Of a DNA stretch of 64,000 bases, positions 8,384 to 18,530 are shown piece after piece. The notes under the pieces were generated by a model. That model searched no databases. It saw nothing but the letters and a program-made list of their open reading frames with translations, and was not told the DNA's origin. How positions within the stretch are numbered: position 1 is the first letter of the stretch; every line of letters begins with the position of its first letter. The stretch comes from Pseudomonas graminis. GTDB taxonomy: Bacteria > Pseudomonadota > Gammaproteobacteria > Pseudomonadales > Pseudomonadaceae. The stretch covers positions 1 to 64,000 of the forward strand of contig NZ_FOHW01000006.1 of the NCBI RefSeq assembly GCF_900111735.1, in the 5' to 3' direction. The position numbers were made by a program, and so were the translations under genes.

Positions 8384-9394
8384 ATGCCAAATGTCTTGCG
8401 TATCTGCGTAGTCATTGCGCTCGCCATGTTACAGGGGTGCGCGGTGTATCGAATGTTGCCTACCAACTGGACGCGGCCCGAAGGCCGTTATTGGTGCAAC
8501 GAGCGCTACCTCGACATGGTCAAGGAATATCAAGAGCCCCTGGCCAAGAGCTTGGTCGACCGCTTGCAATTGGCCAAGGCCGGGTACATCTATGCAGTGG
8601 CTTCCGCACTCTCATTGCAAGGTGAAGAGCCTAAGGAGGTCTTTGACTTCGATAGGCCAGTAGAGCTGACACAACTTGGCCTGGAGAGAGATCTGAGTAG
8701 CGGCTTCCAGGCCGTGACCTATTTATATACCCCGAAAGATCCCGCACGAGCACCGGAAGTGGTCATCGCTTTTCGCGGTTCTGACCAAATAAGGGATTAC
8801 CTGCTGCACAATTTCTGGATCTGGCCAATACAGCTAACGGACGCCATCAAATACGTAAAGGACACCGCAGCAGATCCTCGTGTCAAAGGCAAGCGCATCG
8901 TAGTCACCGGCTATTCGCTCGGTGGTGGCCTAGCGGCCTACGTCACCAAGGATACGCAGACCAGCGCATTGATCAGCCAGGCTTGGGCGTTCAATCCCAG
9001 TCCTAGAGAACTAGAGGCAGGCACCGACCCAAGAATTTATCTAGTGTCTACCAAATATGAAGTGCTGAACGAACTCGACCGCAGCCGTATCGGTGCACTG
9101 CCTGAACACACCGATATGAGTTTCCAGTTGCTGAAATCCAGCTCCATTTATTCCCATTACCGCTGGGTGCTCGCTCGGCAAATGCTGATATATGCCGACT
9201 TCGCCGACTACGTAGCGTCGGGACGAAAGTACACCACCACCGAACCGCTGAGTATCCTCAGCAGCCAAAGCAATGAATTCTGTGCGCCGGATACCCACGC
9301 CGAAATCGTCAGTTCTCGGAAGCGTTATGAAGCCGATCGCATGCTTATTAAGTTTGAGGACAATACGACCACCGACGCTGCGCTCCAGAATTGA
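8384..9394 (+). CDS. Lipase-like lipoprotein (alpha/beta hydrolase, GXSXG)
   Basis: 336-residue secreted protein. The signal peptide MPNVLRICVVIALAMLQGC ends in a lipobox with lipidated Cys19. The nucleophile elbow is VTGYSLGGGLAAY, preceded by VVIAFRGSDQIRDY, the pattern of class 3 lipases. The ATG at 8384 follows GTGGAG; a GTG at 8372 is an alternative. It is probably an outer-membrane or surface esterase/phospholipase with unknown substrate. It sits between the LysR gene and an integrase remnant with no obvious partner, so it may be cargo of a former genomic island, which is inference. Confidence 0.75.
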   Translation: MPNVLRICVVIALAMLQGCAVYRMLPTNWTRPEGRYWCNERYLDMVKEYQEPLAKSLVDRLQLAKAGYIYAVASALSLQGEEPKEVFDFDRPVELTQLGLERDLSSGFQAVTYLYTPKDPARAPEVVIAFRGSDQIRDYLLHNFWIWPIQLTDAIKYVKDTAADPRVKGKRIVVTGYSLGGGLAAYVTKDTQTSALISQAWAFNPSPRELEAGTDPRIYLVSTKYEVLNELDRSRIGALPEHTDMSFQLLKSSSIYSHYRWVLARQMLIYADFADYVASGRKYTTTEPLSILSSQSNEFCAPDTHAEIVSSRKRYEADRMLIKFEDNTTTDAALQN

Positions 9395-9399
9395 AGCGC

Positions 9400-9785
9400 A
9401 GTGCCGAATGATACTTCTAGAGGACGCCTGTGCCAGAGCAACCTCAAATGCCCGACGAATCGTCGGTTGATCTACGGTCAAATAGGGCTTGCTGTGGTCA
9501 AGAAACAAATGTCCCAAGATCGTCTGTACGATCTCCACATCACCTGTTGCAGCCAGCACCTTTGCCGCCATTGACCGCCTCCCGCTATGGGACGATCCCT
9601 GCTTAATACGGGCCTGGCGGTAAAGCCTGCTGAACGTCTATTGCAAAGCATCACAGGGCCGGTAGGGCACTGGCTCACTACTCAACTGGCGGTGCTTGAA
9701 TGCCAACTCAAAAGCCTGTCCCTTATCCGTCGTGACCAGCTTTGGGCCTAGGCGAAACCCTCGGTACTCATCGACGCAGAAATCC
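9400..9785 (-). pseudogene. Tyrosine recombinase (integrase) C-terminal remnant next to guaA
   Basis: Reading the minus strand in one frame gives LVTTDKGQAFELAFKHRQLS, a TAG stop at 9640-9638, then TFSRLYRQARIKQGSSHSGR and on through LAATGDVEIVQTILGH to PYLTVDQPTIRRAFEVAL. These are the box II hallmarks of tyrosine recombinases: the HxxR motif (HSGRR), the LGH segment and the nucleophile Tyr in KPYLTV. The N-terminal half is absent and the frame has stops at 9640 and 9820, so it is dead. The 3' end of guaA, 350 bases away, is a known insertion target for genomic islands carrying such integrases. Confidence 0.7.
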
Positions 9786-10139
9786 CCCAACGGCGGCGGT
9801 GCCGTATCATAAGCCAATCATTGAACGCGGCAAGACATCGGGCATGTGTCTGCTACATATTGCGCGGTCGGTAGCCCTTCAGGGGGCAGATAGCTTGCAC
9901 AGCGTGAGCTGTGAGCCAGCACCGCAATTGTCGCCGAATCAGAACTGCCGAAAGCAATAACATCCTCAGAGCGGCTAAGCACCGTTGATACCATGTCGGC
10001 ATCACCCAACCGAACATGGTATCGATATAGCTGACTGAGGATGCCTACGCTGCACACCACGGCCAACGCCATTAATGACGTGGAAACTCTCGTAACGTTG
10101 ATAATATTAATATAAAAATCAAACACTTAAAAATTAGAC

Positions 10140-11717
10140 CTACTCCCACTCAATCGTCGCAGGCGGCTTGCTCGACACGTCATAAGTCACGCGCGAGATA
10201 CCTTCGATCTCATTGATGATCCGGCCGCTCACCGTTTCCAGCAGTTCGTAAGGCAGGTGCGCCCAACGTGCGGTCATGAAGTCGATGGTTTCTACGGCAC
10301 GCAGGGCCACGACCCAGGCGTAACGACGACCGTCGCCGACCACGCCAACCGATTTCACCGGCTGGAACACGACGAAGGCCTGGCTGACTTTGTGGTACCA
10401 GTCGGCTTTGCGCAGTTCTTCGATGAAGATGTGGTCGGCGCGACGCAGCAGGTCGGCGTATTCCTTCTTCACTTCACCGAGGATGCGCACGCCCAGGCCT
10501 GGGCCCGGGAATGGGTGGCGGTAGACCATGTCGTACGGCAGGCCCAGTTCCAGGCCCAGACGGCGGACTTCGTCCTTGAACAGTTCGCGCAGCGGCTCGA
10601 CCAGTTTCAGGTTCATCTCTTCCGGCAGGCCGCCCACGTTGTGGTGCGACTTGATGACGTGGGCCTTGCCGCTTTTGGCGCCGGCGGACTCAATCACGTC
10701 AGGGTAGATGGTGCCTTGGGCCAGGTACTTGATGTTGTCGAGTTTGGTCGACTCGGCGTCGAAAACGTCGATGAAGGTGCGCCCGATGATCTTGCGCTTC
10801 TTCTCTGGATCGCTTTCGCCGGCCAGGTTGTTGAGGAACTGGTCTTCAGCGTTGGCGCGGATCACCTTGACGCCCATGTTCTCGGCGAACATGGCCATGA
10901 CTTGCTCACCTTCGTGCAGACGCAGCAGGCCGTTGTCGACGAAGACGCAGGTCAGTTGGTCGCCGATGGCTTTGTGCAGCAGCGCTGCGACCACCGAGGA
11001 GTCGACACCGCCGGACAAGCCCAGCAGTACGTTGTCGGTGCCGACCTGGGCGCGAACCTGGGCGATGGCGTCTTCAGCGATTTTCGACGGGGTCCACAGC
11101 GCTTCGCAGCCGCAGATGTCGAGAATGAAGCGCGACAGGATGCGACCGCCCTGCTTGGTGTGGGTCACTTCCGGGTGGAACTGCACGCCGTAGTAGCCGC
11201 GGGTGTCGTCGGCCATGCCAGCGATCGGGCAGCTAGGGGTGCTGGCCAGTACGTGGAAGCCTTCCGGGATTTCGGTGACTTTGTCGCCGTGGCTCATCCA
11301 CACGTCGAGACCGAAAACGCCATCGGCGTCGACGTGGTCTTCGATGCCATCCAGCACGCGGCTCTTGCCGACGATATCGACGCGGGCGTAACCGAACTCA
11401 CGCATTTCGGAGCCGGCCACGCGGCCACCGAGCTGCTCGGCCATGGTTTGCATGCCGTAGCAGATACCGAAGATCGGCACGTTCAGGTCGAACACGGCCT
11501 GCGGCGCGCGCGGGCTGTCGGCAACGTGGACGGACTCGGGGCCGCCGGCGAGGATGATGCCTTTCGGGGCGAATTCGCGGATCGCTTCGTCCGACATGTC
11601 GAACGGGTGCAGTTCGCAGTAAACGCCGATTTCGCGAACGCGACGGGCGATCAGCTGGGTGTACTGGGAACCGAAGTCCAGGATCAGGATGCGGTGGGCG
11701 TGAATGTCGAGGGCCAT
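10140..11717 (-). CDS. guaA: GMP synthase (glutamine-hydrolysing)
   Basis: 525-residue bifunctional enzyme that converts XMP, ATP and glutamine to GMP in the cytoplasm. The class I amidotransferase domain (residues 1-200) has its triad at Cys86 (FGICYGMQ), His181 and Glu183 (QFHPEV). The ATP pyrophosphatase domain has the P-loop SGGVDS at 235-240. The C-terminal dimerisation domain ends [10 protein letters not shown]. Length matches the E. coli enzyme (525). It follows guaB after 144 bases on the same strand, consistent with a guaBA operon. Its 3' end is flanked by an AT-rich segment and the integrase remnant. Confidence 0.98.
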   Translation of the reverse strand: MALDIHAHRILILDFGSQYTQLIARRVREIGVYCELHPFDMSDEAIREFAPKGIILAGGPESVHVADSPRAPQAVFDLNVPIFGICYGMQTMAEQLGGRVAGSEMREFGYARVDIVGKSRVLDGIEDHVDADGVFGLDVWMSHGDKVTEIPEGFHVLASTPSCPIAGMADDTRGYYGVQFHPEVTHTKQGGRILSRFILDICGCEALWTPSKIAEDAIAQVRAQVGTDNVLLGLSGGVDSSVVAALLHKAIGDQLTCVFVDNGLLRLHEGEQVMAMFAENMGVKVIRANAEDQFLNNLAGESDPEKKRKIIGRTFIDVFDAESTKLDNIKYLAQGTIYPDVIESAGAKSGKAHVIKSHHNVGGLPEEMNLKLVEPLRELFKDEVRRLGLELGLPYDMVYRHPFPGPGLGVRILGEVKKEYADLLRRADHIFIEELRKADWYHKVSQAFVVFQPVKSVGVVGDGRRYAWVVALRAVETIDFMTARWAHLPYELLETVSGRIINEIEGISRVTYDVSSKPPATIEWE

Positions 11718-11736
11718 GAGAGGACTCTAGATAGAG

Positions 11737-11768
11737 CAGCTTCAAGCCTCAAGCTTCAAGCTGCAAGG
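11737..11768. repeat. Short CTTCAAGC-type direct repeats in the guaB-guaA spacer
   Basis: The spacer holds several copies of CTTCAAG/CTGCAAG-like heptamers in a row (AGCTTCAAG, CCTCAAG, AGCTTCAAG, CTGCAAG). Such low-complexity repeats are common in intergenic spacers of Pseudomonas. No promoter or terminator was clear here, which fits co-transcription of guaB and guaA. Confidence 0.5.
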
Positions 11769-11861
11769 TGTCAGGGGCCGCAGATCCGTAGCGACAGGCC
11801 TAAAGGCGGTGCCGCTACAGATCGCTTGTAGCTAGTAACTATCAACTTGTGGCTGGAGGCG

Positions 11862-13331
11862 TCAGCCGACCCGGTAGTTCGGCGCTTCCTTGGTGATCTG
11901 CACGTCGTGAACGTGGGACTCCGCCATGCCGGCACCGGTGATGCGTACGAATTCAGGCTTGGTGCGCATTTCGTGGATGTCGGCGCTGCCGGTGTAACCC
12001 ATCGAAGAGCGCAGGCCGCCCATCAACTGGTGAACGATGGCAGTCAGCGAACCCTTGTACGCAACGCGGCCTTCGATACCTTCCGGCACGAGTTTTTCCG
12101 CGCCGTCGGACGAGTCCTGGAAGTAACGGTCCGACGATCCCTGGGCCTGGGACATGGCGCCCAGAGAACCCATGCCGCGATAGGCCTTGTACGAACGGCC
12201 CTGGAACAGCTCGATCTCGCCCGGGGCTTCTTCGGTACCGGCAAACATCGAGCCCATCATCACGCAGTAGGCACCGGCAACGATGGCCTTGGACAGGTCA
12301 CCCGAGAAACGGATGCCGCCGTCGGCGATCAGCGGAACGTCAGTGCCTTCCAGTGCCGAAGCCACATTGGCAATGGCGCTGATTTGCGGGACGCCCACGC
12401 CTGCCACGATACGGGTGGTGCAGATGGAGCCAGGACCGATGCCGACCTTGACGCCGTCAGCGCCAGCTTCAACCAGTGCGAGCGCAGCGGCGCCGGTGGC
12501 GATGTTGCCGCCGATGACTTGCACGTCCGGGAAGTTCTGTTTGACCCAGCGAACGCGGTCGATCACGCCTTTGGAGTGGCCGTGTGCGGTGTCGACAACG
12601 ATAACGTCAACGCCCGCAGCCACCAGCGCGCTAACGCGTTCGCCGGTGTCTTTGCCGGTGCCGACCGCAGCGCCGACACGCAGACGACCCTGGTCGTCTT
12701 TGCTCGCCAGTGGCCAGGCTTTGGATTTCTCGATGTCCTTGACGGTCATCATGCCCTTGAGCGCGAACTTGTCGTCGACGATCAGGACTTTTTCCAGGCG
12801 GTGCTTGTGCAGCAGATCGCGCACTTCGTACTTGTCGGCGCCTTCGCGGACGGTGACCAGACGCTCTTTCGGCGTCATCACTTCGCGAACAGGCACATCA
12901 AGACGGGTTTCAAAGCGGACGTCGCGGGAGGTCACGATGCCGACGAGCTCGCCGTCATGCAGGACCGGAACGCCGGAGATGTTGTGTTGACGGGTCAGTT
13001 CGAACAGATCGCGAACAGTGGCGTCAGCCTCGATGGTGATCGGATCCTTGACCACACCCGCTTCGAACTTCTTGACCTTGCGCACTTCGGCAGCTTGCTG
13101 CTCGACGGTCATGTTCTTGTGGATGATGCCGATGCCGCCTTCCTGAGCCATGGCGATTGCCAGACGGGCTTCAGTAACGGTGTCCATAGCGGCGGAAACG
13201 AGGGGGATGTTGAGTTCGATGCCACGGGTCAATCGTGTTTTCAGACTGACTTCGTTGGGAAGCACCTCGGAATAACCGGGCACAAGGAGAATGTCGTCGA
13301 ATGTAAGGGCTTCTTGGCTGATACGCAGCAT
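11862..13331 (-). CDS. guaB: Inosine-5'-monophosphate dehydrogenase
   Basis: 489-residue cytoplasmic enzyme that oxidises IMP to XMP with NAD, the committed step of guanine nucleotide synthesis. The TIM barrel opens [20 protein letters not shown]. It is interrupted by a Bateman module of two CBS domains at about residues 90-205 ([19 protein letters not shown]). The catalytic loop is [10 protein letters not shown] with Cys304 and the flap follows near residue 400. Length is standard. First gene of guaBA, with a good promoter immediately upstream at 13367-13395. Confidence 0.98.
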   Translation of the reverse strand: MLRISQEALTFDDILLVPGYSEVLPNEVSLKTRLTRGIELNIPLVSAAMDTVTEARLAIAMAQEGGIGIIHKNMTVEQQAAEVRKVKKFEAGVVKDPITIEADATVRDLFELTRQHNISGVPVLHDGELVGIVTSRDVRFETRLDVPVREVMTPKERLVTVREGADKYEVRDLLHKHRLEKVLIVDDKFALKGMMTVKDIEKSKAWPLASKDDQGRLRVGAAVGTGKDTGERVSALVAAGVDVIVVDTAHGHSKGVIDRVRWVKQNFPDVQVIGGNIATGAAALALVEAGADGVKVGIGPGSICTTRIVAGVGVPQISAIANVASALEGTDVPLIADGGIRFSGDLSKAIVAGAYCVMMGSMFAGTEEAPGEIELFQGRSYKAYRGMGSLGAMSQAQGSSDRYFQDSSDGAEKLVPEGIEGRVAYKGSLTAIVHQLMGGLRSSMGYTGSADIHEMRTKPEFVRITGAGMAESHVHDVQITKEAPNYRVG

Positions 13332-13366
13332 CGCTGGGCTCCCGAGCGGGAAAATGGAAGCGCGCC

Positions 13367-13395
13367 ATTGTACCCAGACACCTGCACTATCTCAA
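13367..13395 (-). promoter_or_regulatory. Sigma-70 promoter of guaBA
   Basis: On the minus strand TTGAGA (13395-13390) and TACAAT (13372-13367) are separated by exactly 17 bases. Transcription would start about 30 bases before the guaB ATG at 13331. The match to the consensus (4/6 and 5/6) and the position support it. Confidence 0.65.
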
Positions 13396-13457
13396 TGTAA
13401 AGATCAGGCTATTTACGCATGAGCCGGATTACGGCGCCCAATGACAGCCGCGCAGAT

Positions 13458-14006
13458 CTACATCCTGACTTTGACGTGGGACACCGGACGGTCCATCCGT
13501 TCGGCAAACGCCTCGACAAAGCTGCTCTTGAAGCCGGCATCCAGCCAGTTGTTGAAGATGAACCCCAGATTCGAGAACCCGCACGGTTCAAGAAACAGGA
13601 AGCCGTTGATGTCGTCTTCATGGCGGCATTCGGGGCACATGAAGTTGTCGGTGTGGCCCGGCATCCAGTCTTCCAGGCTGTCGAACAGGGCTTCGCCGAT
13701 CTCGCGCCGGCATTCCGGGCAACCGGCCTCCTCCTTGAAACCCTGCTGCGGTGTATAGATGCAACGCTTGAGGACGATTTCCAGACCGTTGACCGGTTGA
13801 CCGAATGGCAAGGCGTCAGGGTTTTCGACGAAGCGTCGCGCGCCCGGGGCAACCGCGTAGGCCATGCGGTTGAAGCTGCGCCCACAGGTGGTCAGCGATT
13901 CTTCGACGACGTTCAGCTTCACCAGCCAGCGCAGGATCGCCCGCGCCTTCGCTTCGTGCGCAGGAAAGCTGGAGATTTGCGGGACGATGATGCTTTGGGT
14001 GTCCAT
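13458..14006 (-). CDS. Conserved zinc-ribbon protein of unknown function
   Basis: 182-residue cytoplasmic protein with two CPEC knuckles, Cys96/Cys99 (AGCPECRREIG) and Cys124/Cys127 (FMCPECRHED), which together look like one four-cysteine zinc ribbon around a helical insert. The N-terminal half contains a helix AHEAKARAILRWLVKLNVVE. I recognise it only as a protein conserved in Pseudomonas next to guaB. ATG at 14006 is preferred because the residues before it (to 14105) look non-coding. It is transcribed toward guaB, with 62 bases between its stop and the guaB -35 box. Confidence 0.65.
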   Translation of the reverse strand: MDTQSIIVPQISSFPAHEAKARAILRWLVKLNVVEESLTTCGRSFNRMAYAVAPGARRFVENPDALPFGQPVNGLEIVLKRCIYTPQQGFKEEAGCPECRREIGEALFDSLEDWMPGHTDNFMCPECRHEDDINGFLFLEPCGFSNLGFIFNNWLDAGFKSSFVEAFAERMDRPVSHVKVRM

Positions 14007-14142
14007 GACGGGCCTGTCTGACAAGTAATCGGGGGGCGGCAGCTTAATCGCGCTGTCGGTGACGTCAAGTATGGCCGTCGGGGCGCGCGCCGCCAGCGAT
14101 CTCATCTGGTGACCCGTGCCCCAAAGCCTTTATGATGCCGCC

Positions 14143-15522
14143 ATGATCAAAGACCCCTTCGCAAGACTCGGCCTTGACCGGGACGTCCTCACTGTCAGCC
14201 AGCTCAACGGCCGCGCACGCGTGCTGCTGGAAGATGTGTTTTCCAGCATCTGGGTGGAGGGCGAGATTTCCAACCTCTCGCGTCCGGCCTCCGGGCACGT
14301 TTACTTCACGCTGAAGGACTCCGGCGCCCAGGTCCGTTGCGCGTTGTTTCGCAGCAACGCGGCACGGGTGCGTCAGGCGCTGAAAGATGGCCTGGCGGTC
14401 AAGGTACGCGGCAAGGTCTCTCTGTTTGAGGGTCGCGGGGACTACCAGCTGATTCTCGACATCGTCGAGCCTGCCGGCGATGGCGCGCTGCGTCTGGCCT
14501 TCGACGCGCTGAAGGAGAAGCTCAGCGCCGAAGGGATGTTCAGCGCCGAGCGCAAGGTCGCCCTGCCCCTGCACCCCAAGCGCATCGGCATCATCAGCTC
14601 CCCGACCGGCGCGGTGATTCGCGACATCATCAGCGTGTTTCGTCGTCGTGCGCCCCAGGTCGAACTCACCCTGATCCCCACCGCCGTGCAGGGCCGCGAA
14701 GCCATCGGCCAGATCGTGCGCGCCCTGAAGCTCGCAGATGGAAGGGGCTTCGATGCGTTGATCCTCGCGCGGGGCGGCGGCTCGCTGGAAGACCTCTGGT
14801 GCTTCAACGAAGAGGCCGTCGCCCGCGCCATCGATGCGTGCGTGACGCCGATCGTCAGCGCGGTCGGTCACGAAACCGATGTCTCGATCAGTGACTTCGT
14901 CGCCGACGTGCGTGCGCCGACGCCCTCCGCCGCCGCTGAGCTGCTGGCGCCGGACTCAAGCGATCTGCACCGCAGGGTTGACAGCCTGGAGCGCCGACTG
15001 ATCAGCCGCATGCAGGACCGGCTGATGCGCGAGCAATTGCGCCTGGACGGTATTTCCCGCCGCTTGCGTCACCCAGGCGAGCGTCTGCGCCAGCGCGCCC
15101 AGCGGCTCGACGACCTTGACATGCGCATGCGCCGGGCCTTTGAACAGCAGATGCACAAGCGCCAGGTGCGCATGAGCCACCTGGAAAGCCGCCTCGCCGC
15201 GCAACACCCGGGACGCACGCTGATGTTTCTGCGTCAGCGCCTGGCGGTACTGGCCGAGAGGTTGCCCCGTGCGATCAAGGAAAACCTCAAAACCCGTCGC
15301 CTGCAGCTGCAAAGTCAGGTGCAGACGCTCAACGTGGTCAGCCCGCTGGCGACCCTCGGCCGTGGTTACAGTATTTTGCTGGATGAACGCGGCAGAGCCA
15401 TTCGCGCTGCCGAGCAGACCCATCAGGGTCAGCGCCTGACAGCAAAGCTGGCGGACGGCGAGCTGCAAGTGCGCGTCGAAGACAACCATCTGACGCCTGT
15501 CACCCTTTCACTTCTGGATTGA
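14143..15522 (+). CDS. xseA: Exodeoxyribonuclease VII large subunit
   Basis: 459-residue subunit of ExoVII, which with XseB degrades single-stranded DNA into oligonucleotides. The N-terminal OB-fold is seen at about residues 10-105 (LTVSQLNGRARVLLEDVFSS, IWVEGEISNLSRPASGHVYF). The catalytic core includes LPLHPKRIGIISSPTGAVIRD and LARGGGSLEDLWCFN. A long arginine-rich coiled coil follows, and the ending TLGRGYSILLDERG is typical. ATG at 14143 is chosen by family N-terminus; the frame is open nine codons further. Length is close to E. coli (456). The M23 peptidase follows after three bases. Confidence 0.95.
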   Translation: MIKDPFARLGLDRDVLTVSQLNGRARVLLEDVFSSIWVEGEISNLSRPASGHVYFTLKDSGAQVRCALFRSNAARVRQALKDGLAVKVRGKVSLFEGRGDYQLILDIVEPAGDGALRLAFDALKEKLSAEGMFSAERKVALPLHPKRIGIISSPTGAVIRDIISVFRRRAPQVELTLIPTAVQGREAIGQIVRALKLADGRGFDALILARGGGSLEDLWCFNEEAVARAIDACVTPIVSAVGHETDVSISDFVADVRAPTPSAAAELLAPDSSDLHRRVDSLERRLISRMQDRLMREQLRLDGISRRLRHPGERLRQRAQRLDDLDMRMRRAFEQQMHKRQVRMSHLESRLAAQHPGRTLMFLRQRLAVLAERLPRAIKENLKTRRLQLQSQVQTLNVVSPLATLGRGYSILLDERGRAIRAAEQTHQGQRLTAKLADGELQVRVEDNHLTPVTLSLLD

Positions 15523-15525
15523 TCA

Positions 15526-16380
15526 ATGCTGCCTTCTCTCTCCCGTTCGCTGGCAACTGCTGCCCTTTCACTGTGTGCAGCCATGTGCGTTGCCCTGCCC
15601 GCCTACGCCGACAGCTACATTTCCCGCCTGCTCAACAAGCCGGTACCGGGCGGCGTAGCGGTGGTCGACCTCGGCCCTTCCGCGCAAGCGCCCAAGGCCA
15701 CGTGGCAGGGCAAACCGGTGCTGGTCGTCAAGGATCAGGACGCGCGCTGGCTGGCCATCGTCGGCATCCCGCTGACCATCAAGCCAGGCAGCCCGCAACA
15801 GGTCAGCAGCGGCGGCCGCAACCTGCCTTTCGTGGTGGGCAACAAGAAGTACCCGGAGCAGCGCATTACCCTGAAGAACCAGCGTCAGGTCAATCCGAAC
15901 CCGGACGACTTGAAGCGCATCGAGCAGGAGCTCGATGTGCAAGTCCGCGCCTACCGTACGTTCAGTCCCGTGACGCCGAGCAACCTTCTGCTGGACAAAC
16001 CGGTGGACGGGCCGCTCTCCAGCAAATTCGGCGTGCGACGTTTCTTCAACGGCGAGGAGCGTAATCCTCACGCCGGACTGGACTTCGCGGTCCCTGCCGG
16101 GACGCCTATCAAGTCGCCAGCGGCGGGCAAGGTGATTCTGATCGGTAACTACTTCTTCAACGGCAACACGGTGTTCGTCGATCACGGGCAGGGCTTCATT
16201 AGCATGTTCTGCCACATGTCTAAGATCGACGTGAAAGTCGGCGATGCCGTTCCGCGCGGTGGCGTGGTCGGGCGCGTGGGTTCGACTGGCCGCGCGACGG
16301 GGCCGCATATGCACTGGAACATCAGCCTGAATGACGCGCGGGTGGATCCGGCGATTTTCATTAATGCGTTTCAGCCGTAA
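15526..16380 (+). CDS. Periplasmic M23 (LytM-type) metallopeptidase
   Basis: 284-residue exported protein with a Sec signal peptide ending LPAYA at about residue 28. The C-terminal LytM domain has all zinc ligands: His182 and Asp186 in HAGLDF and His261/His263 in GPHMHW, plus the MFCHMSK catalytic segment. It should therefore be an active peptidoglycan endopeptidase rather than an EnvC-like activator. A roughly 120-residue N-terminal domain of beta type precedes it. It starts three bases after the xseA stop, so the two are coupled; a functional relation to xseA is not obvious. Confidence 0.88.
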   Translation: MLPSLSRSLATAALSLCAAMCVALPAYADSYISRLLNKPVPGGVAVVDLGPSAQAPKATWQGKPVLVVKDQDARWLAIVGIPLTIKPGSPQQVSSGGRNLPFVVGNKKYPEQRITLKNQRQVNPNPDDLKRIEQELDVQVRAYRTFSPVTPSNLLLDKPVDGPLSSKFGVRRFFNGEERNPHAGLDFAVPAGTPIKSPAAGKVILIGNYFFNGNTVFVDHGQGFISMFCHMSKIDVKVGDAVPRGGVVGRVGSTGRATGPHMHWNISLNDARVDPAIFINAFQP

Positions 16381-16402
16381 CGCTTGAGTCTGGGTTAATG
16401 GC

Positions 16403-16501
16403 CCTGTAGGACAGGCTTTAGCCGGGAAGGCGTCAGGCGCTGCACTGCAAATATGATGGTGTGAGTTCTGGCGCTTTCCCGGCTGAAGCCGGTCCTGTCA
16501 T
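16403..16501. repeat. REPIN (inverted pair of Pseudomonas REP sequences)
   Basis: Two REP-type palindromic cores face each other, GGCTTTAGCCGGGAAGGCG on the left and CGCTTTCCCGGCTGAAGCC on the right, separated by about 40 bases; each can form its own hairpin and the two halves can pair. The core matches the REP copies at 46050 and 47310. Such REP doublets are dispersed non-autonomous elements of Pseudomonas. It may also end transcription after the M23 peptidase. Confidence 0.8.
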
Positions 16502-16659
16502 CACAGCCGATACGTTCGGACCGAACCGTGCAGGCAATTTAATCGCGCGGAAGCCCGGAAAACGGCAATAAAATCTCGACATTAACTACATACCGACAAA
16601 CTCTCTCAATTTTTCCCAACCGCTTGCCAGCTTTCACCTCATTGGTTACGTTTGGCGAC

Positions 16660-16737
16660 ATGAAAACCTCTCACACCCTCATTCTGATGCGTCAACATCG
16701 CTGCCTCTGCCTCGTCAGTGCACGACTGCAAAGCTGA
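16660..16737 (+). CDS. Candidate leuA leader peptide (25 residues)
   Basis: A 26-codon open frame, starting MKTSHTLILMRQHRC and continuing LCLVSARLQS, ends 93 bases before leuA. It holds five leucine codons (residues 7, 9, 16, 18, 23) in a 25-residue peptide, as expected for attenuation by leucine supply; the RCLCL segment is also cysteine- and arginine-rich. Downstream are potential hairpins (GCGGTG with CACCCCGC; GGCCG with CGGCC near 16789-16806). No strong terminator U-run was found, so the mechanism could be translational or Rho-dependent. Supported by position, size and codon content only. Confidence 0.5.
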   Translation: MKTSHTLILMRQHRCLCLVSARLQS

Positions 16738-16830
16738 ACGCGGTGCCTCGACGCTCACCCCGCAGTGCTACTCTCGCATCAACCGGCTGGCCGCCTTCTT
16801 TCGGCCCTGAGTACAACAAGGATTATTCAC

Positions 16831-18516
16831 ATGACCATGCTCAAAGATCCCTCGACGAAGTACCGCGCCTTTCCTGTCATCGACCTGCCTGACCGCACAT
16901 GGCCTTCCAAGACCATCACTGCGGCGCCGATCTGGTGCAGCTCCGACTTGCGAGACGGTAACCAGTCGCTGATCGAGCCCATGGATGCGGTCAAAAAGCT
17001 GCGTTTCTGGAAGACCCTCGTGCAAGTCGGTGTGAAGGAAATCGAAGCCTCCTTCCCTTCTGCGTCGCAAACGGATTTCGACTTCGTGCGCACGCTCATC
17101 GAAGACGGCCACATCCCGGACGACACCACCATTCAGGTGCTGACTCAGGCCCGCGAAGACCTCATCGCACGGACATTCGAATCCCTGCGCGGCGCGAAAA
17201 AAGCCATCGTCCACCTGTACAACGCCACCTGCCCGTCCTTCCGCCGCATCGTCTTCAACCAGGACAAAGCCGGCGTCAAGGCCATCGCAGTGAATGCCGC
17301 TCAGTTGTTCGTCAAATACGCCGCCCAGCAGCCAGAAACCCAATGGCAGTTCGAGTACTCGCCTGAAACGTTCAGCGCCACCGAGCTGGAGTTCGCCAAG
17401 GAAGTCTGCGACGCCGTCATCGAAGTGTGGAACGCAACGCCGCAGAACAAGGTGATCCTGAATTTGCCGGCAACTGTCGAAGTCGCCACCCCGAACATTT
17501 ACGCCGACCAGATCGAATGGTTCTGCCGCAACATTTCCCGTCGTGACAGCGTGATCATCAGCCTGCACACCCACAACGACCGTGGCACCGGTGTCGCGGC
17601 AACCGAGCTGGGCCTGATGGCCGGCGCGGATCGCGTTGAAGGCTGCCTGTTCGGCAACGGTGAGCGCACCGGCAACGTCGACCTCGTGACCGTCGCGCTG
17701 AACATGTACACCCAAGGCCTGAATCCGCAGCTGGACTTCTCCGACATCGACGGCGTGCGCAAGGTGGTCGAGGAATGCAACCAGATCCCGGTGCACCCAC
17801 GTCATCCGTACGTTGGCGATCTGGTGCACACCGCGTTCTCCGGCTCTCACCAGGACGCGATCCGCAAGGGCTTCACCCAACAGAAAGACGGCACGCCGTG
17901 GGAAGTGCCTTACTTGCCAATCGACCCGGCTGACATTGGCCGCAGCTACGAAGCGGTGATCCGCGTCAACAGCCAGTCCGGCAAGGGTGGTATCACCTAC
18001 CTGCTCGAACAGGAATACGGGATTTCCCTGCCGCGTCGCATGCAGATCGAGTTCAGCCAGGTGGTTCAGGGCGAGACCGATCGTCTGGGCCTGGAGATGA
18101 GCGCTCAACAGATTTACTCGCTGTTCAAGCGTGAATACTTGCAGGCCAATAAGCCGTATGCGTTGGTCAGCCATCGTCTGCAAGAAGAAAACGGCAACAG
18201 CGCCGTGGAAGTGGAAGTGACCGGCAAGGGTGACAGCGAGAGCAACCTGCGCTGGAAAGGCACAGGCAATGGCGCGCTGGAAGCATTGGTCGCCGGTCTG
18301 CCAGTACCGGTCGAGATCATGGACTACAACGAGCACGCCATTGGCGCAGGCACCACGGCCAAAGCCGCTGCCTACATCGAACTGCGCGTGAATGGCGACC
18401 GCGCGGTACACGGCGTCGGTATCGACGAGAACATCACCACGGCCAGCTTCAAGGCCCTGTTCAGCGCGCTCAACCGTGGCGTGTTGCAAGCTGAAGAGGC
18501 GACAAAAGCGGCTTGA
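16831..18516 (+). CDS. leuA: 2-isopropylmalate synthase
   Basis: 561-residue enzyme condensing acetyl-CoA with 2-oxoisovalerate, first step of leucine synthesis. The DRE-TIM barrel begins [18 protein letters not shown], with metal ligands in SLHTHNDRG and the motif [13 protein letters not shown]. The C-terminal regulatory domain (about residues 430-561) ends in [11 protein letters not shown]. Length and the N-terminal [19 protein letters not shown] mark the long actinobacterial/Pseudomonas type. ATG at 16831 has AAGGA upstream; the residues translated from 16765 belong to the leader region. A strong terminator follows. Confidence 0.96.
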   Translation: MTMLKDPSTKYRAFPVIDLPDRTWPSKTITAAPIWCSSDLRDGNQSLIEPMDAVKKLRFWKTLVQVGVKEIEASFPSASQTDFDFVRTLIEDGHIPDDTTIQVLTQAREDLIARTFESLRGAKKAIVHLYNATCPSFRRIVFNQDKAGVKAIAVNAAQLFVKYAAQQPETQWQFEYSPETFSATELEFAKEVCDAVIEVWNATPQNKVILNLPATVEVATPNIYADQIEWFCRNISRRDSVIISLHTHNDRGTGVAATELGLMAGADRVEGCLFGNGERTGNVDLVTVALNMYTQGLNPQLDFSDIDGVRKVVEECNQIPVHPRHPYVGDLVHTAFSGSHQDAIRKGFTQQKDGTPWEVPYLPIDPADIGRSYEAVIRVNSQSGKGGITYLLEQEYGISLPRRMQIEFSQVVQGETDRLGLEMSAQQIYSLFKREYLQANKPYALVSHRLQEENGNSAVEVEVTGKGDSESNLRWKGTGNGALEALVAGLPVPVEIMDYNEHAIGAGTTAKAAAYIELRVNGDRAVHGVGIDENITTASFKALFSALNRGVLQAEEATKAA

Positions 18517-18530
18517 TTCACGGCGATGCA

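Noticed and set aside
9818..10126. 102-codon minus-strand frame just after guaA with a hydrophobic stretch
   Set aside because: It shares its frame with the integrase relic and ends at one of its stops; weak GTG start and no family similarity, so it is treated as part of the decayed region.
9395..10139. Second copy of the guaA terminal sequence as an att site
   Set aside because: I looked for a repeat of the last bases of guaA (GAGTGGGAGTAG) within the neighbouring 3 kb and saw none; the other end of any island is absent or beyond recognition.
10257..13400. Very long plus-strand open frames (over 500 codons) opposite guaA and guaB
   Set aside because: They are GC-rich antisense shadows of certain essential genes, with His/Asp/Val-rich composition typical of reverse reading.
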